A DNA stretch of 18,591 nucleotides from an uncultured Actinomycetes bacterium (GTDB taxonomy: Bacteria; Actinomycetota; Acidimicrobiia; IMCC26256; PALSA-555): contig CALEYV010000064.1 in the NCBI GenBank assembly GCA_937927875.1, positions 1 to 18,591 of the forward strand. The letters are read 5' to 3'. The notes beneath the pieces were generated by a model that was given only the letters and a program-made list of their open reading frames with translations, searched no databases and had not been told where the DNA came from. This document shows, piece by piece, positions 1 through 6,389 of the stretch. Every line of letters starts with the position of its first letter. The stretch's first letter is position 1. Position numbers and translations under genes: made by a program.

Positions 1-321
1 CTCCCCCACCACCACCGTGGTGCGGCGCTCGGCGAAGCGGCTCCCGATCCCGCTGCAGAAGGTGGTCAGGTGGACCTCGTCGCGGAACTGGGGTGCGTCG
101 CCCAGCGCGACGACGAGTCGCCGCAGCACCCACGCCCCCGGCAGGCCGACGTCGTCGACGTCGTCGGCGGCGACGTCCTGGAGGTAGCGGGCCAGCGCGT
201 CGAGGCGCAGCCGACCGCTGACGGTGACGTCGCTCAGTCGGACCCGGCGGGTCCGGATGACGCGGCGCCCGGCGTCGGGCAGCGACACGAACTCGCTGGG
301 ATCGATGGCGGGCGACGCCAT
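1..321 (-). CDS. acyl-ACP thioesterase, N-terminal part (cut by window edge)
   Basis: Reading leftwards from an ATG at 321, an open frame of 107 codons runs off the window without a stop. It resembles the N-terminal hotdog half of bacterial FatA/FatB-like acyl-ACP thioesterases, which release fatty acids from acyl carrier protein (or a CoA thioester) in the cytosol. The recognisable blocks are SGRLRLDALARYLQDVA (about residues 36-52), WVLRR (64-68), and a strand with CSGIGSRFAERRT (89-101), all typical of Acyl-thio_N. The family is usually about 250-280 residues, so the second hotdog repeat with the catalytic residues lies outside the window. It is 47 nt downstream of the acyl-CoA dehydrogenase on the same strand and probably shares its transcript. 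No clear Shine-Dalgarno sequence precedes the ATG. The family call is good; the substrate is unknown. Confidence 0.8.
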   Translation of the reverse strand, partial: MASPAIDPSEFVSLPDAGRRVIRTRRVRLSDVTVSGRLRLDALARYLQDVAADDVDDVGLPGAWVLRRLVVALGDAPQFRDEVHLTTFCSGIGSRFAERRTTVVVGE

Positions 322-368
322 GGGGGCATGCTCGCACGCCGCGTCACCGCGGCTCGGCGTCGCGGGGG

Positions 369-1643
369 TCAGCCGGCCTGGGTGCCGACCTTCAGGTCGC
401 GGAACGGCGTGCTCTTGTCCGGCCCCGGCTCCTTCGGCAGGCCGAGCACGCGCTCGCCGATGATGTTCTTCTGGATCTCGTCGGTGCCGCCGTAGATCGA
501 CGGTGCGGGCGCGAAGAGCGTCATCTCCTGCACCACCCCGCCGCCGGTCGTCTCCGGGCCGACCGCCATCGCCTCCGGCCCGAGCAGCTCCGGCCCAAGG
601 TCGCGGACCAGCCGGGCTACCTGGCTCATCAGCAACTTGGCGGTGTTCGCCTCCGCGCCGGGACCGCGACCGGCCGACTTCGCCCCCTTGACCCGCAGCG
701 CGGTCATGCGGCCCACCTCGTTCAGCGTGTAAAGGCTGGCGAGGCGCTGGCGCAGGACTGGGTCGTCGGCCCGGCCGAGCTTCTCGGCCAGCTCGCGCAG
801 CACGCCGAAGGCGCGCCCGAACGCGGCCGGCTGGACCGCGCCCCGGCTGCTGAGCCGCTCGGCCAGATCGCCGGCGCGCTCTTCGAGCATCCCGCCCTTC
901 CGGCCCGGGAAGGCCGCGCCGCCGGCGCCGCTGCCACCGGTCCCGAGGCCGGCCCGCTCGGCGGCCAGCGTGGTGTTGGCGACCACCCACCCGTGGTCGA
1001 CGTCGCCGAGCACGGCCGAGCTCGGGACGCGCGCCTCATCGAAGAAGACCTCGCTGAACAGCGACCGGCCCGTCATCTCGCGCAGCGGCCGGACCTCGAC
1101 GCCGGGCTGGTCCATCGGGAAGCAGAAGTAGCTGATGCCCTGGTGCTTGGGAGCGTCGGGGTTCGTGCGCGCCAGCAGCATCCCGAGGTCGGCGACCTGG
1201 CCGCCCGACGTCCAGACCTTCTGGCCGTTGACGATCCACTCGTCGCCGTCGCGCTCGGCGCGCGTCTGGACGCTGGCCAGGTCGGACCCCGCGCCGGGCT
1301 CGCTGAACAGCTGGCACCAGCCCTCCTCGCCGGTGACGATCGGCCGGAGGTACCGCGCCCGTTGCTCGTCGGTGCCGTGGGCGAGGATCGTGGGTCCGGC
1401 GAGGAGCATGCCGAGGCCGGCCGGCGGACCGATTGCGCCCCCGGCCCGCAGCTCGGCGGCCACCACCGGGACGAGGCCCCGCGGGAGGTCGCGCCCGAGC
1501 CACTCCTTCGGCCACGTCGGCACCGCCCAGCCGCCGTCGGCGAGCCGCGCCCACCACTCCCGCACGGTGAGGTCGGGGTCCCACGCCTCGTCGAGGAAGG
1601 CGCGCACCTCGGCGCGGACGGTGTCCTCGGTGTCGGCCGGCAT
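369..1643 (-). CDS. acyl-CoA dehydrogenase (FadE type)
   Basis: This 424-residue flavoprotein would oxidise an acyl-CoA at the alpha-beta bond. The FAD/substrate-binding block is clear (CQLFSEPGAGSDLASVQTRA, 110-129, then VNGQKVWTSG, 138-147), as is the C-terminal block PSIYGGTDEIQKNIIGERVL (381-400). The usual Y-E-G catalytic glutamate of medium- and short-chain enzymes is Gly here (YGG). Glu229 in AAERAGL sits where isovaleryl- and long-chain-type enzymes carry their base, so it is the likely catalytic residue (inferred by motif position). The ATG at 1643 is chosen because its A is also the last base of the arsC stop (TGATG) and because the frame upstream encodes only low-complexity Arg/Pro/Gly sequence. 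Many FadE paralogues of this type act on sterol or branched side chains, but nothing here fixes the substrate. Confidence 0.92.
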   Translation of the reverse strand: MPADTEDTVRAEVRAFLDEAWDPDLTVREWWARLADGGWAVPTWPKEWLGRDLPRGLVPVVAAELRAGGAIGPPAGLGMLLAGPTILAHGTDEQRARYLRPIVTGEEGWCQLFSEPGAGSDLASVQTRAERDGDEWIVNGQKVWTSGGQVADLGMLLARTNPDAPKHQGISYFCFPMDQPGVEVRPLREMTGRSLFSEVFFDEARVPSSAVLGDVDHGWVVANTTLAAERAGLGTGGSGAGGAAFPGRKGGMLEERAGDLAERLSSRGAVQPAAFGRAFGVLRELAEKLGRADDPVLRQRLASLYTLNEVGRMTALRVKGAKSAGRGPGAEANTAKLLMSQVARLVRDLGPELLGPEAMAVGPETTGGGVVQEMTLFAPAPSIYGGTDEIQKNIIGERVLGLPKEPGPDKSTPFRDLKVGTQAG

Positions 1644-2011
1644 CAGCGCGGGCCCTCCTCGTCGAGCAGCGCGAGAACGCGCTCGGACGGCCGCGCGATG
1701 AGGCCCCGGCCGCCCCGAATCACCACCGGGCGCTGCATGAGCTCCGGGTGCTCGAGCAGCAGCGCGATCACCGCCTCCCGGTCCTGGTACCCGTCGGGGT
1801 CGAGGCCCAGGTCGCGGAACCGGTCGTCGACGCGCACCAGGTCTCGGGGCGCCTCGTCGATGGTGTCGAGGATCCACTCGAGCGTCGCCCGGTCGGGCGG
1901 GGTCTGCAGGTACTCGATCACCTCGACGTCGACGCCCCGGTCACCGAGCAGCTCGAGGGCGCCCCGGGACTTGGAGCAGCGGGGGTTGTGGTACACGAGC
2001 AGGTCGCCCAC
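1643..2011 (-). CDS. arsC: ArsC-family arsenate reductase (glutaredoxin-coupled type)
   Basis: This 122-residue protein has the thioredoxin-like ArsC fold. The nucleophile is Cys12 in YHNPRCSKSR. Arg60, Arg94 and Arg107 fall at the positions of the arginine triad that binds arsenate in the E. coli plasmid enzyme, so real arsenate reductase chemistry is plausible; a YffB/Spx-like role is the alternative. Other conserved blocks are YLQTPP (34-39) and RPSERVLALL (107-116). The start is GTG at 2011; a TACCCT hexamer ends 7 nt upstream and there is no Shine-Dalgarno sequence, so the mRNA is probably leaderless. It is the first gene of an operon with an acyl-CoA dehydrogenase (1-nt overlap). No arsR, arsenite pump or arsenic methylase is nearby, so a function other than arsenic resistance should stay open. 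Confidence 0.88.
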   Translation of the reverse strand: MGDLLVYHNPRCSKSRGALELLGDRGVDVEVIEYLQTPPDRATLEWILDTIDEAPRDLVRVDDRFRDLGLDPDGYQDREAVIALLLEHPELMQRPVVIRGGRGLIARPSERVLALLDEEGPR

Positions 2012-2018
2012 GCCGAGC

Positions 2019-2024
2019 AGGGTA
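2019..2024 (-). promoter_or_regulatory. -10 box of arsC (leaderless)
   Basis: TACCCT read on the minus strand, 7 nt before the GTG start of arsC. It matches TAnnnT, and the distance places the transcription start at or next to the start codon. No convincing -35 element is visible. Confidence 0.5.
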
Positions 2025-2028
2025 CCGT
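2023..2028 (+). promoter_or_regulatory. possible -10 box of the diiron gene, sharing its TA with the arsC -10
   Basis: TACCGT on the plus strand overlaps the arsC -10 by its TA dinucleotide (AGGGTACCGT, 2019-2028). It would give a leader of roughly 28 nt, which would contain the GGAG at 2054-2057. This is an inference from motif and spacing only. Confidence 0.35.
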
Positions 2029-2053
2029 TTGTCCAGTCCGGCTACGACTCTCG

Positions 2054-2057
2054 GGAG
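2054..2057 (+). promoter_or_regulatory. ribosome binding site of the diiron gene
   Basis: GGAG, 5 nt before the ATG at 2063. It supports that start over the longer upstream reading frame. Confidence 0.6.
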
Positions 2058-2062
2058 CAGGG

Positions 2063-3193
2063 ATGAGCGTCGACCAAAACGAGTTCCAGGCCCTCGGGCG
2101 CGAAGACGTCAACTCGGTCGAGTCGATCCTGGCCGACGACGGGGTCGACTTCGGCGTGCTCGCCCACGAGACGCCGGTCGGCGGCGAGGCCGTCTTCACG
2201 TGGGACTACGACCGGAGCCGCCAGGGCCTGTCGAAGCTCTACGAGCGCGCCAAGTCCTCGCAGTGGAACGGCAGCAAGGACCTCGACTGGTCGACCGACG
2301 TCGACGTCCAGGCGGTGGCCGACGAGATGTCGGTGGCGATGGCGCCGCTGCGCCGACTGCTCACCGACCTGCCCGGGTCACCGCTGCAGTCGTGGGGCGA
2401 GCGCGAGTGGGCGCGACTCGCCGTCGAGGCGTTCCGCTGGCGCATGAGCCAGTTCCTGCACGGCGAGCAGGGCGCGCTGATCTGCACGGCCAAGATCGTC
2501 GAGACGGTGCCGTGGATCGACGCCAAGTACTACGCCGCCACCCAGGTCATGGACGAGGCCCGCCACGTGGAGGTCTTCTCCCGGTACCTGGACACCAAGC
2601 TCGGCGGCGGCTACCCGGTCAACCCGAACCTGCAGCTGCTCATCGACGACGTGATCCGCGACAGCCGCTGGGACATGACCTACATGGGCATGCAGATCAT
2701 GATCGAGGGCCTCGCCCTCGCCGCCTTCGGGTTCATGCACCACGTCACCCAGGAGCCGCTGCTCAAGAAGCTGCTCCGCTACGTCATGAGCGACGAGGCC
2801 CGCCACGTCGCCTTCGGCGTGCTGTCGCTCCACGAGTACTACGACGGGCTCAGCGGCTCCGAGATCCGGGAGCGCCAGGAGTTCGCCTTCGAGGCCGCGC
2901 TGCGCATGCGCGACCGGCTCATGATGCACGCGGTGTGGGACCGCTGCGGCATCGACAAGGAGACCATCACGAGGATGATGTTCGAGGTGCGCCGACCGGG
3001 CGTGAACCCGTTCCAGGCGTCCCTGTTCTCGAAGATCGTCCCGAACTGCAAGAAGCTCGGCCTTCTCGACGCCGGCGACGGGTGGCTGCGCGACCGGTTC
3101 ACCGAGATCGGGGTCATCGAGTTCGAGGACGCGCCCGACACCGAGGTCGAGTACGAGCTGCTCGACGCCGTCGCGGCCGACCGCGCCGGCTGA
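2063..3193 (+). CDS. ferritin-like diiron oxygenase/oxidase family protein
   Basis: This 376-residue protein carries a complete carboxylate-bridged diiron site: Glu135 (HGEQGAL), Glu165 and His168 in DEARHVEVF, Glu215 (MIEGLAL), Glu245 and His248 in DEARHVAFG. The twin EARH repeats are the signature of the ferritin/ribonucleotide-reductase-R2-like superfamily, whose members include fatty-acid desaturases, hydroxylases, N-oxygenases and R2-like oxidases. It is longer than a ferritin, with an N-terminal extension (1-90) and a C-terminal region after 290, and has no signal peptide or membrane segment. The ATG at 2063 has a GGAG 5 nt upstream. It is divergent from the arsC/acyl-CoA dehydrogenase/thioesterase operon across 51 bp, which suggests, but does not show, a role in lipid chemistry. 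The substrate cannot be read from the sequence. Confidence 0.82.
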   Translation: MSVDQNEFQALGREDVNSVESILADDGVDFGVLAHETPVGGEAVFTWDYDRSRQGLSKLYERAKSSQWNGSKDLDWSTDVDVQAVADEMSVAMAPLRRLLTDLPGSPLQSWGEREWARLAVEAFRWRMSQFLHGEQGALICTAKIVETVPWIDAKYYAATQVMDEARHVEVFSRYLDTKLGGGYPVNPNLQLLIDDVIRDSRWDMTYMGMQIMIEGLALAAFGFMHHVTQEPLLKKLLRYVMSDEARHVAFGVLSLHEYYDGLSGSEIRERQEFAFEAALRMRDRLMMHAVWDRCGIDKETITRMMFEVRRPGVNPFQASLFSKIVPNCKKLGLLDAGDGWLRDRFTEIGVIEFEDAPDTEVEYELLDAVAADRAG

Positions 3194-3199
3194 CGAGCC

Positions 3200-3982
3200 T
3201 CAGTCGAGGCGCAGCTGGGCCTGGCGCACCGCGTCGGCCAGCATCGCCAGATAGTCCTCGCGGGGCACCTCGACCGCCCCGAGCGTCGCCAGGTGCGGCG
3301 TGCACCACTGCACGTCGAGCAGTACGCCGCCCCCGACCCGGAGCCGCTCGATGAGCGCCGCCAGCGCCACCTTCGAGGCGTCGCGCGCCCGGTGGAACTT
3401 CGACTCGGCGGCGAAGAGCCCGCCGATCGCGACCCCGTAGAGACCACCGACCAGCAGCGGCGCATCACCCTCGGGCCCGCCCCACACCTCGACGCTGTGC
3501 GCCCACCCGAGCGCGTGCAGCCGCGAGTACGCGACGATGAACTCCTCGTCGATCCACCCGTTGGGCCGGGACGGATCGGCGCAGCCGCGCATGACGGGCA
3601 CGAAGGCGGTGTCGACCGTCACGTCGTAGCGACGTGTCGAGCGGCGGAGCGACCGGGCGCCGCGCCAGCCCGGCATCGGGATCACGCCCCGCGGATCGGG
3701 TGACCACCAGCCGAGCGGACCGCTCTCCTCGACCCGCATCGGGAACAGCCCGTGCTCGTAGGCGGCGAGCAGCGTCCCCGGCTCGAGGTCGGCGCCGAGG
3801 CCGACCAGCTCGTCGGGCGCGTCGCGGGGATCGGGCAGCGACCAGCGTGTCGGCTCGGGTGGGATCGGGCGCTCGGGGAGGGCGGTCAGCGTCCCGCTCC
3901 TCCCGATCGGCCGGCGGTCCGGGCGCGAAGAGCTGCGGCAAGCAGGACCATGCGCAGCGGCCAGGGTAACGGCGGCGGACAT
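3200..3982 (-). CDS. aat: leucyl/phenylalanyl-tRNA-protein transferase
   Basis: Aat transfers Leu or Phe from aminoacyl-tRNA to proteins with N-terminal Arg or Lys, marking them for ClpS/ClpAP. Family landmarks, numbered from the ATG at 3982, are LGADLEPGTLLAAYEHGLFPM (62-82), WWSPDPRGVIP (92-102), the ESKFHRARDASKVAL block (193-207, keeping the Glu equivalent to the catalytic-site Glu of the E. coli enzyme), and DVQWCTPHLATLGA (223-236) with Gln225. The usual GESMF motif reads AAESKF. From this ATG the protein has 260 residues, longer than E. coli Aat (234); the first 31 look non-conserved. A strong GGGAGGAG (3897-3904) lies 7 nt before an in-frame CTG at 3889, which would give 229 residues and may be the true start. 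It converges on the diiron gene with a 6-nt gap. Confidence 0.9.
   Translation of the reverse strand: MSAAVTLAAAHGPACRSSSRPDRRPIGRSGTLTALPERPIPPEPTRWSLPDPRDAPDELVGLGADLEPGTLLAAYEHGLFPMRVEESGPLGWWSPDPRGVIPMPGWRGARSLRRSTRRYDVTVDTAFVPVMRGCADPSRPNGWIDEEFIVAYSRLHALGWAHSVEVWGGPEGDAPLLVGGLYGVAIGGLFAAESKFHRARDASKVALAALIERLRVGGGVLLDVQWCTPHLATLGAVEVPREDYLAMLADAVRQAQLRLD
3897..3904 (-). promoter_or_regulatory. strong internal Shine-Dalgarno in aat, in front of a CTG codon
   Basis: GGGAGGAG on the minus strand, 7 nt before the in-frame CTG at 3889-3887. No ATG, GTG or TTG exists in frame between 3982 and the conserved core. The site therefore either marks a CTG start or is fortuitous. Confidence 0.4.
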
Positions 3983-4004
3983 CGCCGACCCGGACCGGGA
4001 GCAT

Positions 4005-4010
4005 TACGCT
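4005..4010 (+). promoter_or_regulatory. possible -10 box of the Rpf-like gene
   Basis: TACGCT in the gap between aat and the secreted Rpf-like gene. It would give a leader of roughly 65-70 nt. The evidence is the motif alone. Confidence 0.3.
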
Positions 4011-4084
4011 GTCGACCTTCGCTCGAAGTGGGTCCTGGCGCGGCGCGGCTCGGGATCCTCGACCCGGAGGAAGACCCGCCTTTG

Positions 4085-5041
4085 ATGCTGACCCACCGCA
4101 CGCGGGTCTGGATCATTGCCGCGGCGGCCACGCTGGCCTGCGCCGTCGTCGTGGCTACGCCGCTTGGAGCCCAGACCGACGGCGGCGGCGCCGCCGGCAC
4201 CGACGCCACGGTGGCGTCGCTTCGCCAGCAGGCCGACGCCGCGTCCGGGTCGTACTTCGCCGCCCTCAGTCGCTTCGCCACGCTGACCAACCAGATCAAC
4301 GGGCTCGAGGCGCAGCTGCCGGCGCTCCGCGATCAGGAGAAGACCCGGCTCCGCGCCGCGACGGCCCGCGCCGTCGTCGCCTACGAAGGCGAGGGCGCGC
4401 CGGAGCTCGGGGCGATCATCAACAGCGACAGCGTGCTAACTGCGGCCCGCCAAACCCAGTGGCTGAAGGTCCTGAACGGACGCGACAACCGGGCCCTCGT
4501 CGAGCTTCGTCGCCTCGAGGACAAGCTCCGCGCCGACGAGAAGACGCTGCGGGCGGCGCAGCAGGACGCCGCCACCGCGCTGGCGGCGGTGCAGGCGCAG
4601 GGCCAGTCCATCGAGGCCAAGCTCACCGCCGCCGAGACGCGACAGCGTCAGCTCGCCGCCGCGGCCGCGGCGGCGGCACCGGCGCCGGCGGCATCCTCGA
4701 CGCCCGCGGCCGGAGGTGCTGGCGGGGGCGCGCCGGCGAGCGGGCCGCCACCCAGCTACACGCCGTCGCCGGGGCAGAACCCGCACCACGACGACCCCTT
4801 CCTCACCTGCGTCAGGCTCCGGGAGAGCGGCGGGAACTACCAGGCGTACAACCCGGCCGGTCCCTACATGGGCGCGTACCAGTTCCTCCAGTCGACCTGG
4901 GACGGAGCGGCGAACCACATCGGTCGCTCGTCGCTCATCGGGGTCCGACCCGACCAGGCGTCGCCGTACGACCAGGACGACGTGGCCTGGGGCCTGTACC
5001 AGTGGCAGGGCGCCGGTCCCTGGGGTGGTCACTGCCCGTAG
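4085..5041 (+). CDS. secreted coiled-coil protein with C-terminal Rpf-like transglycosylase domain
   Basis: The 318-residue product starts with a signal peptide (basic HRTR, hydrophobic 8-25, likely cleavage after LGA at about 29). A long Ala/Glu/Arg/Gln-rich coiled coil follows (about 40-190), resembling the N-terminal regions of CwlO/RipA-type peptidoglycan hydrolases, then an Ala/Pro/Gly linker (190-235). The C-terminal domain (about 238-318) has CVRLRESGGNYQAYNP with Cys242 and candidate catalytic Glu247, GAYQFLQSTWDGAA (263-276), and a final WGGHC with Cys317 that could pair with Cys242. This is the resuscitation-promoting-factor/lysozyme-like fold, expected to cut glycan strands outside the cell. 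The start is ATG 4085 or TTG 4082; GGAGGA lies 13 or 10 nt upstream, a loose spacing. The gene is monocistronic and ends against the convergent SDR. Confidence 0.85.
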   Translation: MLTHRTRVWIIAAAATLACAVVVATPLGAQTDGGGAAGTDATVASLRQQADAASGSYFAALSRFATLTNQINGLEAQLPALRDQEKTRLRAATARAVVAYEGEGAPELGAIINSDSVLTAARQTQWLKVLNGRDNRALVELRRLEDKLRADEKTLRAAQQDAATALAAVQAQGQSIEAKLTAAETRQRQLAAAAAAAAPAPAASSTPAAGGAGGGAPASGPPPSYTPSPGQNPHHDDPFLTCVRLRESGGNYQAYNPAGPYMGAYQFLQSTWDGAANHIGRSSLIGVRPDQASPYDQDDVAWGLYQWQGAGPWGGHCP

Positions 5042-5044
5042 CGA

Positions 5045-5064
5045 GCGCGCGACGACAGGCGCGC
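5045..5064. terminator. small GC hairpin between convergent genes
   Basis: GCGCGC (5045-5050), an 8-nt loop and GCGCGC (5059-5064) form a 6-bp stem in the 51-bp gap between the Rpf-like gene and the SDR. There is no U-tract, so a terminator role is only suggested by position. Confidence 0.3.
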
Positions 5065-5092
5065 GTCGTGGCGGGAGCGGTGCGGCGGTTCC

Positions 5093-5914
5093 TCAGTCGT
5101 GGCCGACCCACGTCGGCAGCATCGAGCGCTGGAGCGCCTCGTCGGCCTGCTGACGCCAGGCGTCGAGCATCCCGACTGAGAGGGGATCGCAGCCGACCCG
5201 AAGCGGCGCGTCGTCGTCGAGGATGGCGTCGACGATGGCCCGCGCCGCGTCGTCGACCGGTGTGACCATGGCGTCGACGTTCTGGCGCCCGGCGTAGGCC
5301 CGTTCGGCCATCGGGCGGTACTCGGCCCGCTCCATCGCCGCCGGCGGCTCAGCCGAGCCGATGAGCATGTCGGTCCGGATCGGGCCCGGCATGATCTCGA
5401 GGACGCGGATGCCGAACGGCGCCAGCTCCGCCCGCAGGGTCTCACCGATCGCGCTCACGGCCGCCTTGCTCGACCGGTACGGGCCGTAGAAGGGAACCGG
5501 GGCCAGGATCGACGACGACGTGACGTTGCACAGCACCCCGCCGCCGCTCGCTCGCAGCGCCGGGATGGCCCGGCGCGTCACCTCGATCAGTCCGAAGACG
5601 TTCGTCTCGTACATGTGCCGCCACAGCTCGAGCGGCGTGTCCTCGAACGCGGGGTGGGGCGCCTCGACGCCGGCGTTGTTGACGAGCACCCGCAGCCCGG
5701 CCGGCGGATCGAACCCCGCCGGCTCGGTCACGTCGAGTGCCTCGACGCGCAGGCTCCCCTTCGCTCCGACGACCTCGTCCGGCAGCGTGGCACCGTCCCG
5801 CGCGTCGCGCATCGTCGCAACCGCGTCGAAGCCCCGACGAGCCAGCTCGATGGCCACCCCGCGCCCGATGCCACGGCTGGCGCCGGTGACGAGCGCGATG
5901 CCCCCCGCCTCCAT
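5093..5914 (-). CDS. short-chain dehydrogenase/reductase (classical SDR)
   Basis: This 273-residue cytosolic NAD(P)-dependent oxidoreductase has the classical Rossmann order: TGASRGIG (10-17) for the cofactor, NNAG (79-82), the catalytic Ser in VTSSSIL (131-137), and Tyr146 and Lys150 in YRSSK. PGPIRTDM (176-183) follows, as usual for classical SDRs. Basic residues after the glycine motif (Arg14, Arg18) lean towards NADP(H), an inference. The ATG at 5914 is preceded by GAGGAGGG 3 nt upstream; the longer upstream frame has no such site. It is divergent from the DUF427 gene (54-bp gap). The substrate is unknown; neither neighbour points to a pathway. Confidence 0.9.
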   Translation of the reverse strand: MEAGGIALVTGASRGIGRGVAIELARRGFDAVATMRDARDGATLPDEVVGAKGSLRVEALDVTEPAGFDPPAGLRVLVNNAGVEAPHPAFEDTPLELWRHMYETNVFGLIEVTRRAIPALRASGGGVLCNVTSSSILAPVPFYGPYRSSKAAVSAIGETLRAELAPFGIRVLEIMPGPIRTDMLIGSAEPPAAMERAEYRPMAERAYAGRQNVDAMVTPVDDAARAIVDAILDDDAPLRVGCDPLSVGMLDAWRQQADEALQRSMLPTWVGHD

Positions 5915-5917
5915 GGT

Positions 5918-5925
5918 CCCTCCTC
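5918..5925 (-). promoter_or_regulatory. ribosome binding site of the SDR
   Basis: GAGGAGGG on the minus strand, 3 nt before the ATG at 5914. It decides the start in favour of the family-length protein. Confidence 0.65.
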
Positions 5926-5956
5926 GGTCGTGACGGGGCAGTGTCGCGCGTCGACG

Positions 5957-5962
5957 TAGGCT
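5957..5962 (+). promoter_or_regulatory. -10 box of the DUF427 gene (leaderless)
   Basis: TAGGCT followed by 6 nt and then the ATG. There is no Shine-Dalgarno sequence, so transcription probably starts at or beside the start codon. Confidence 0.5.
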
Positions 5963-5968
5963 CGAACC

Positions 5969-6376
5969 ATGGACGGCCATCAGATCACGCTGCGCGACGA
6001 GCCCCGACGGGTGGAGGTCGTGATCGGCGACGACGTCGTCGCCTCGTCAACCGCCACGCTGGTGCTCGAGGAGACCGGGCTCCCGCCCCGCTACTACTTC
6101 CCTCGCCGCGACGTGCGCATGGAGCTGCTCGAGGCGACGCCGACCGAGACCGTCTGCCCGTTCAAGGGCCAGGCCTCGTACTGGTCGGCCGGCGAGCACC
6201 GCGACGTGGCGTGGGGGTACGAGGCGCCCCTCGACTCGGTCGAGTCGATCGCCGGTCGAGTTTGCTTCTACGCCGAGCGGACCGAGCACCGGGTCGACGG
6301 CGTCACCCAGGCGCCTCCCGACACGCCGTGGAGCCCCGCCCGACGCGCCGGCGGCGCCGACCAGTCCGGATCCTGA
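5969..6376 (+). CDS. DUF427 domain protein
   Basis: This 135-residue soluble protein has the DUF427 landmarks YYFPRRDV (42-49) and CPFKGQASYW (63-72), followed by a Trp/Tyr-rich strand (AWGYEAP) and a second FYAERTE block (100-106). The family is a small beta-rich fold common in actinobacteria and proteobacteria, with no established biochemical role. Its conserved Cys-Pro-Phe-Lys-Gly loop looks like a possible ligand or reaction site. The C-terminal 20 residues are low-complexity. The start is ATG with a TAGGCT -10 only 6 nt upstream. A carboxymuconolactone-decarboxylase-like gene begins 13 nt downstream, so the two are probably one transcript. Confidence 0.88.
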   Translation: MDGHQITLRDEPRRVEVVIGDDVVASSTATLVLEETGLPPRYYFPRRDVRMELLEATPTETVCPFKGQASYWSAGEHRDVAWGYEAPLDSVESIAGRVCFYAERTEHRVDGVTQAPPDTPWSPARRAGGADQSGS

Positions 6377-6389
6377 GCCGGGCCGACCG

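Noticed and set aside
993..2066. Long plus-strand open frame opposite the acyl-CoA dehydrogenase and arsC
   Set aside because: Its product is low-complexity Arg/Pro/Gly/Asp sequence without motifs; it mirrors the GC-biased codons of the real genes.
2029..3354. Plus-strand open frame of 441 codons overlapping the diiron gene
   Set aside because: Arg-rich out-of-frame shadow. The diiron frame has the complete iron site and a Shine-Dalgarno sequence.
4660..4740. Ala/Pro/Gly-coding repeat-like stretch, considered as a minisatellite
   Set aside because: It is a flexible linker between coiled coil and lysozyme domain, with irregular units.
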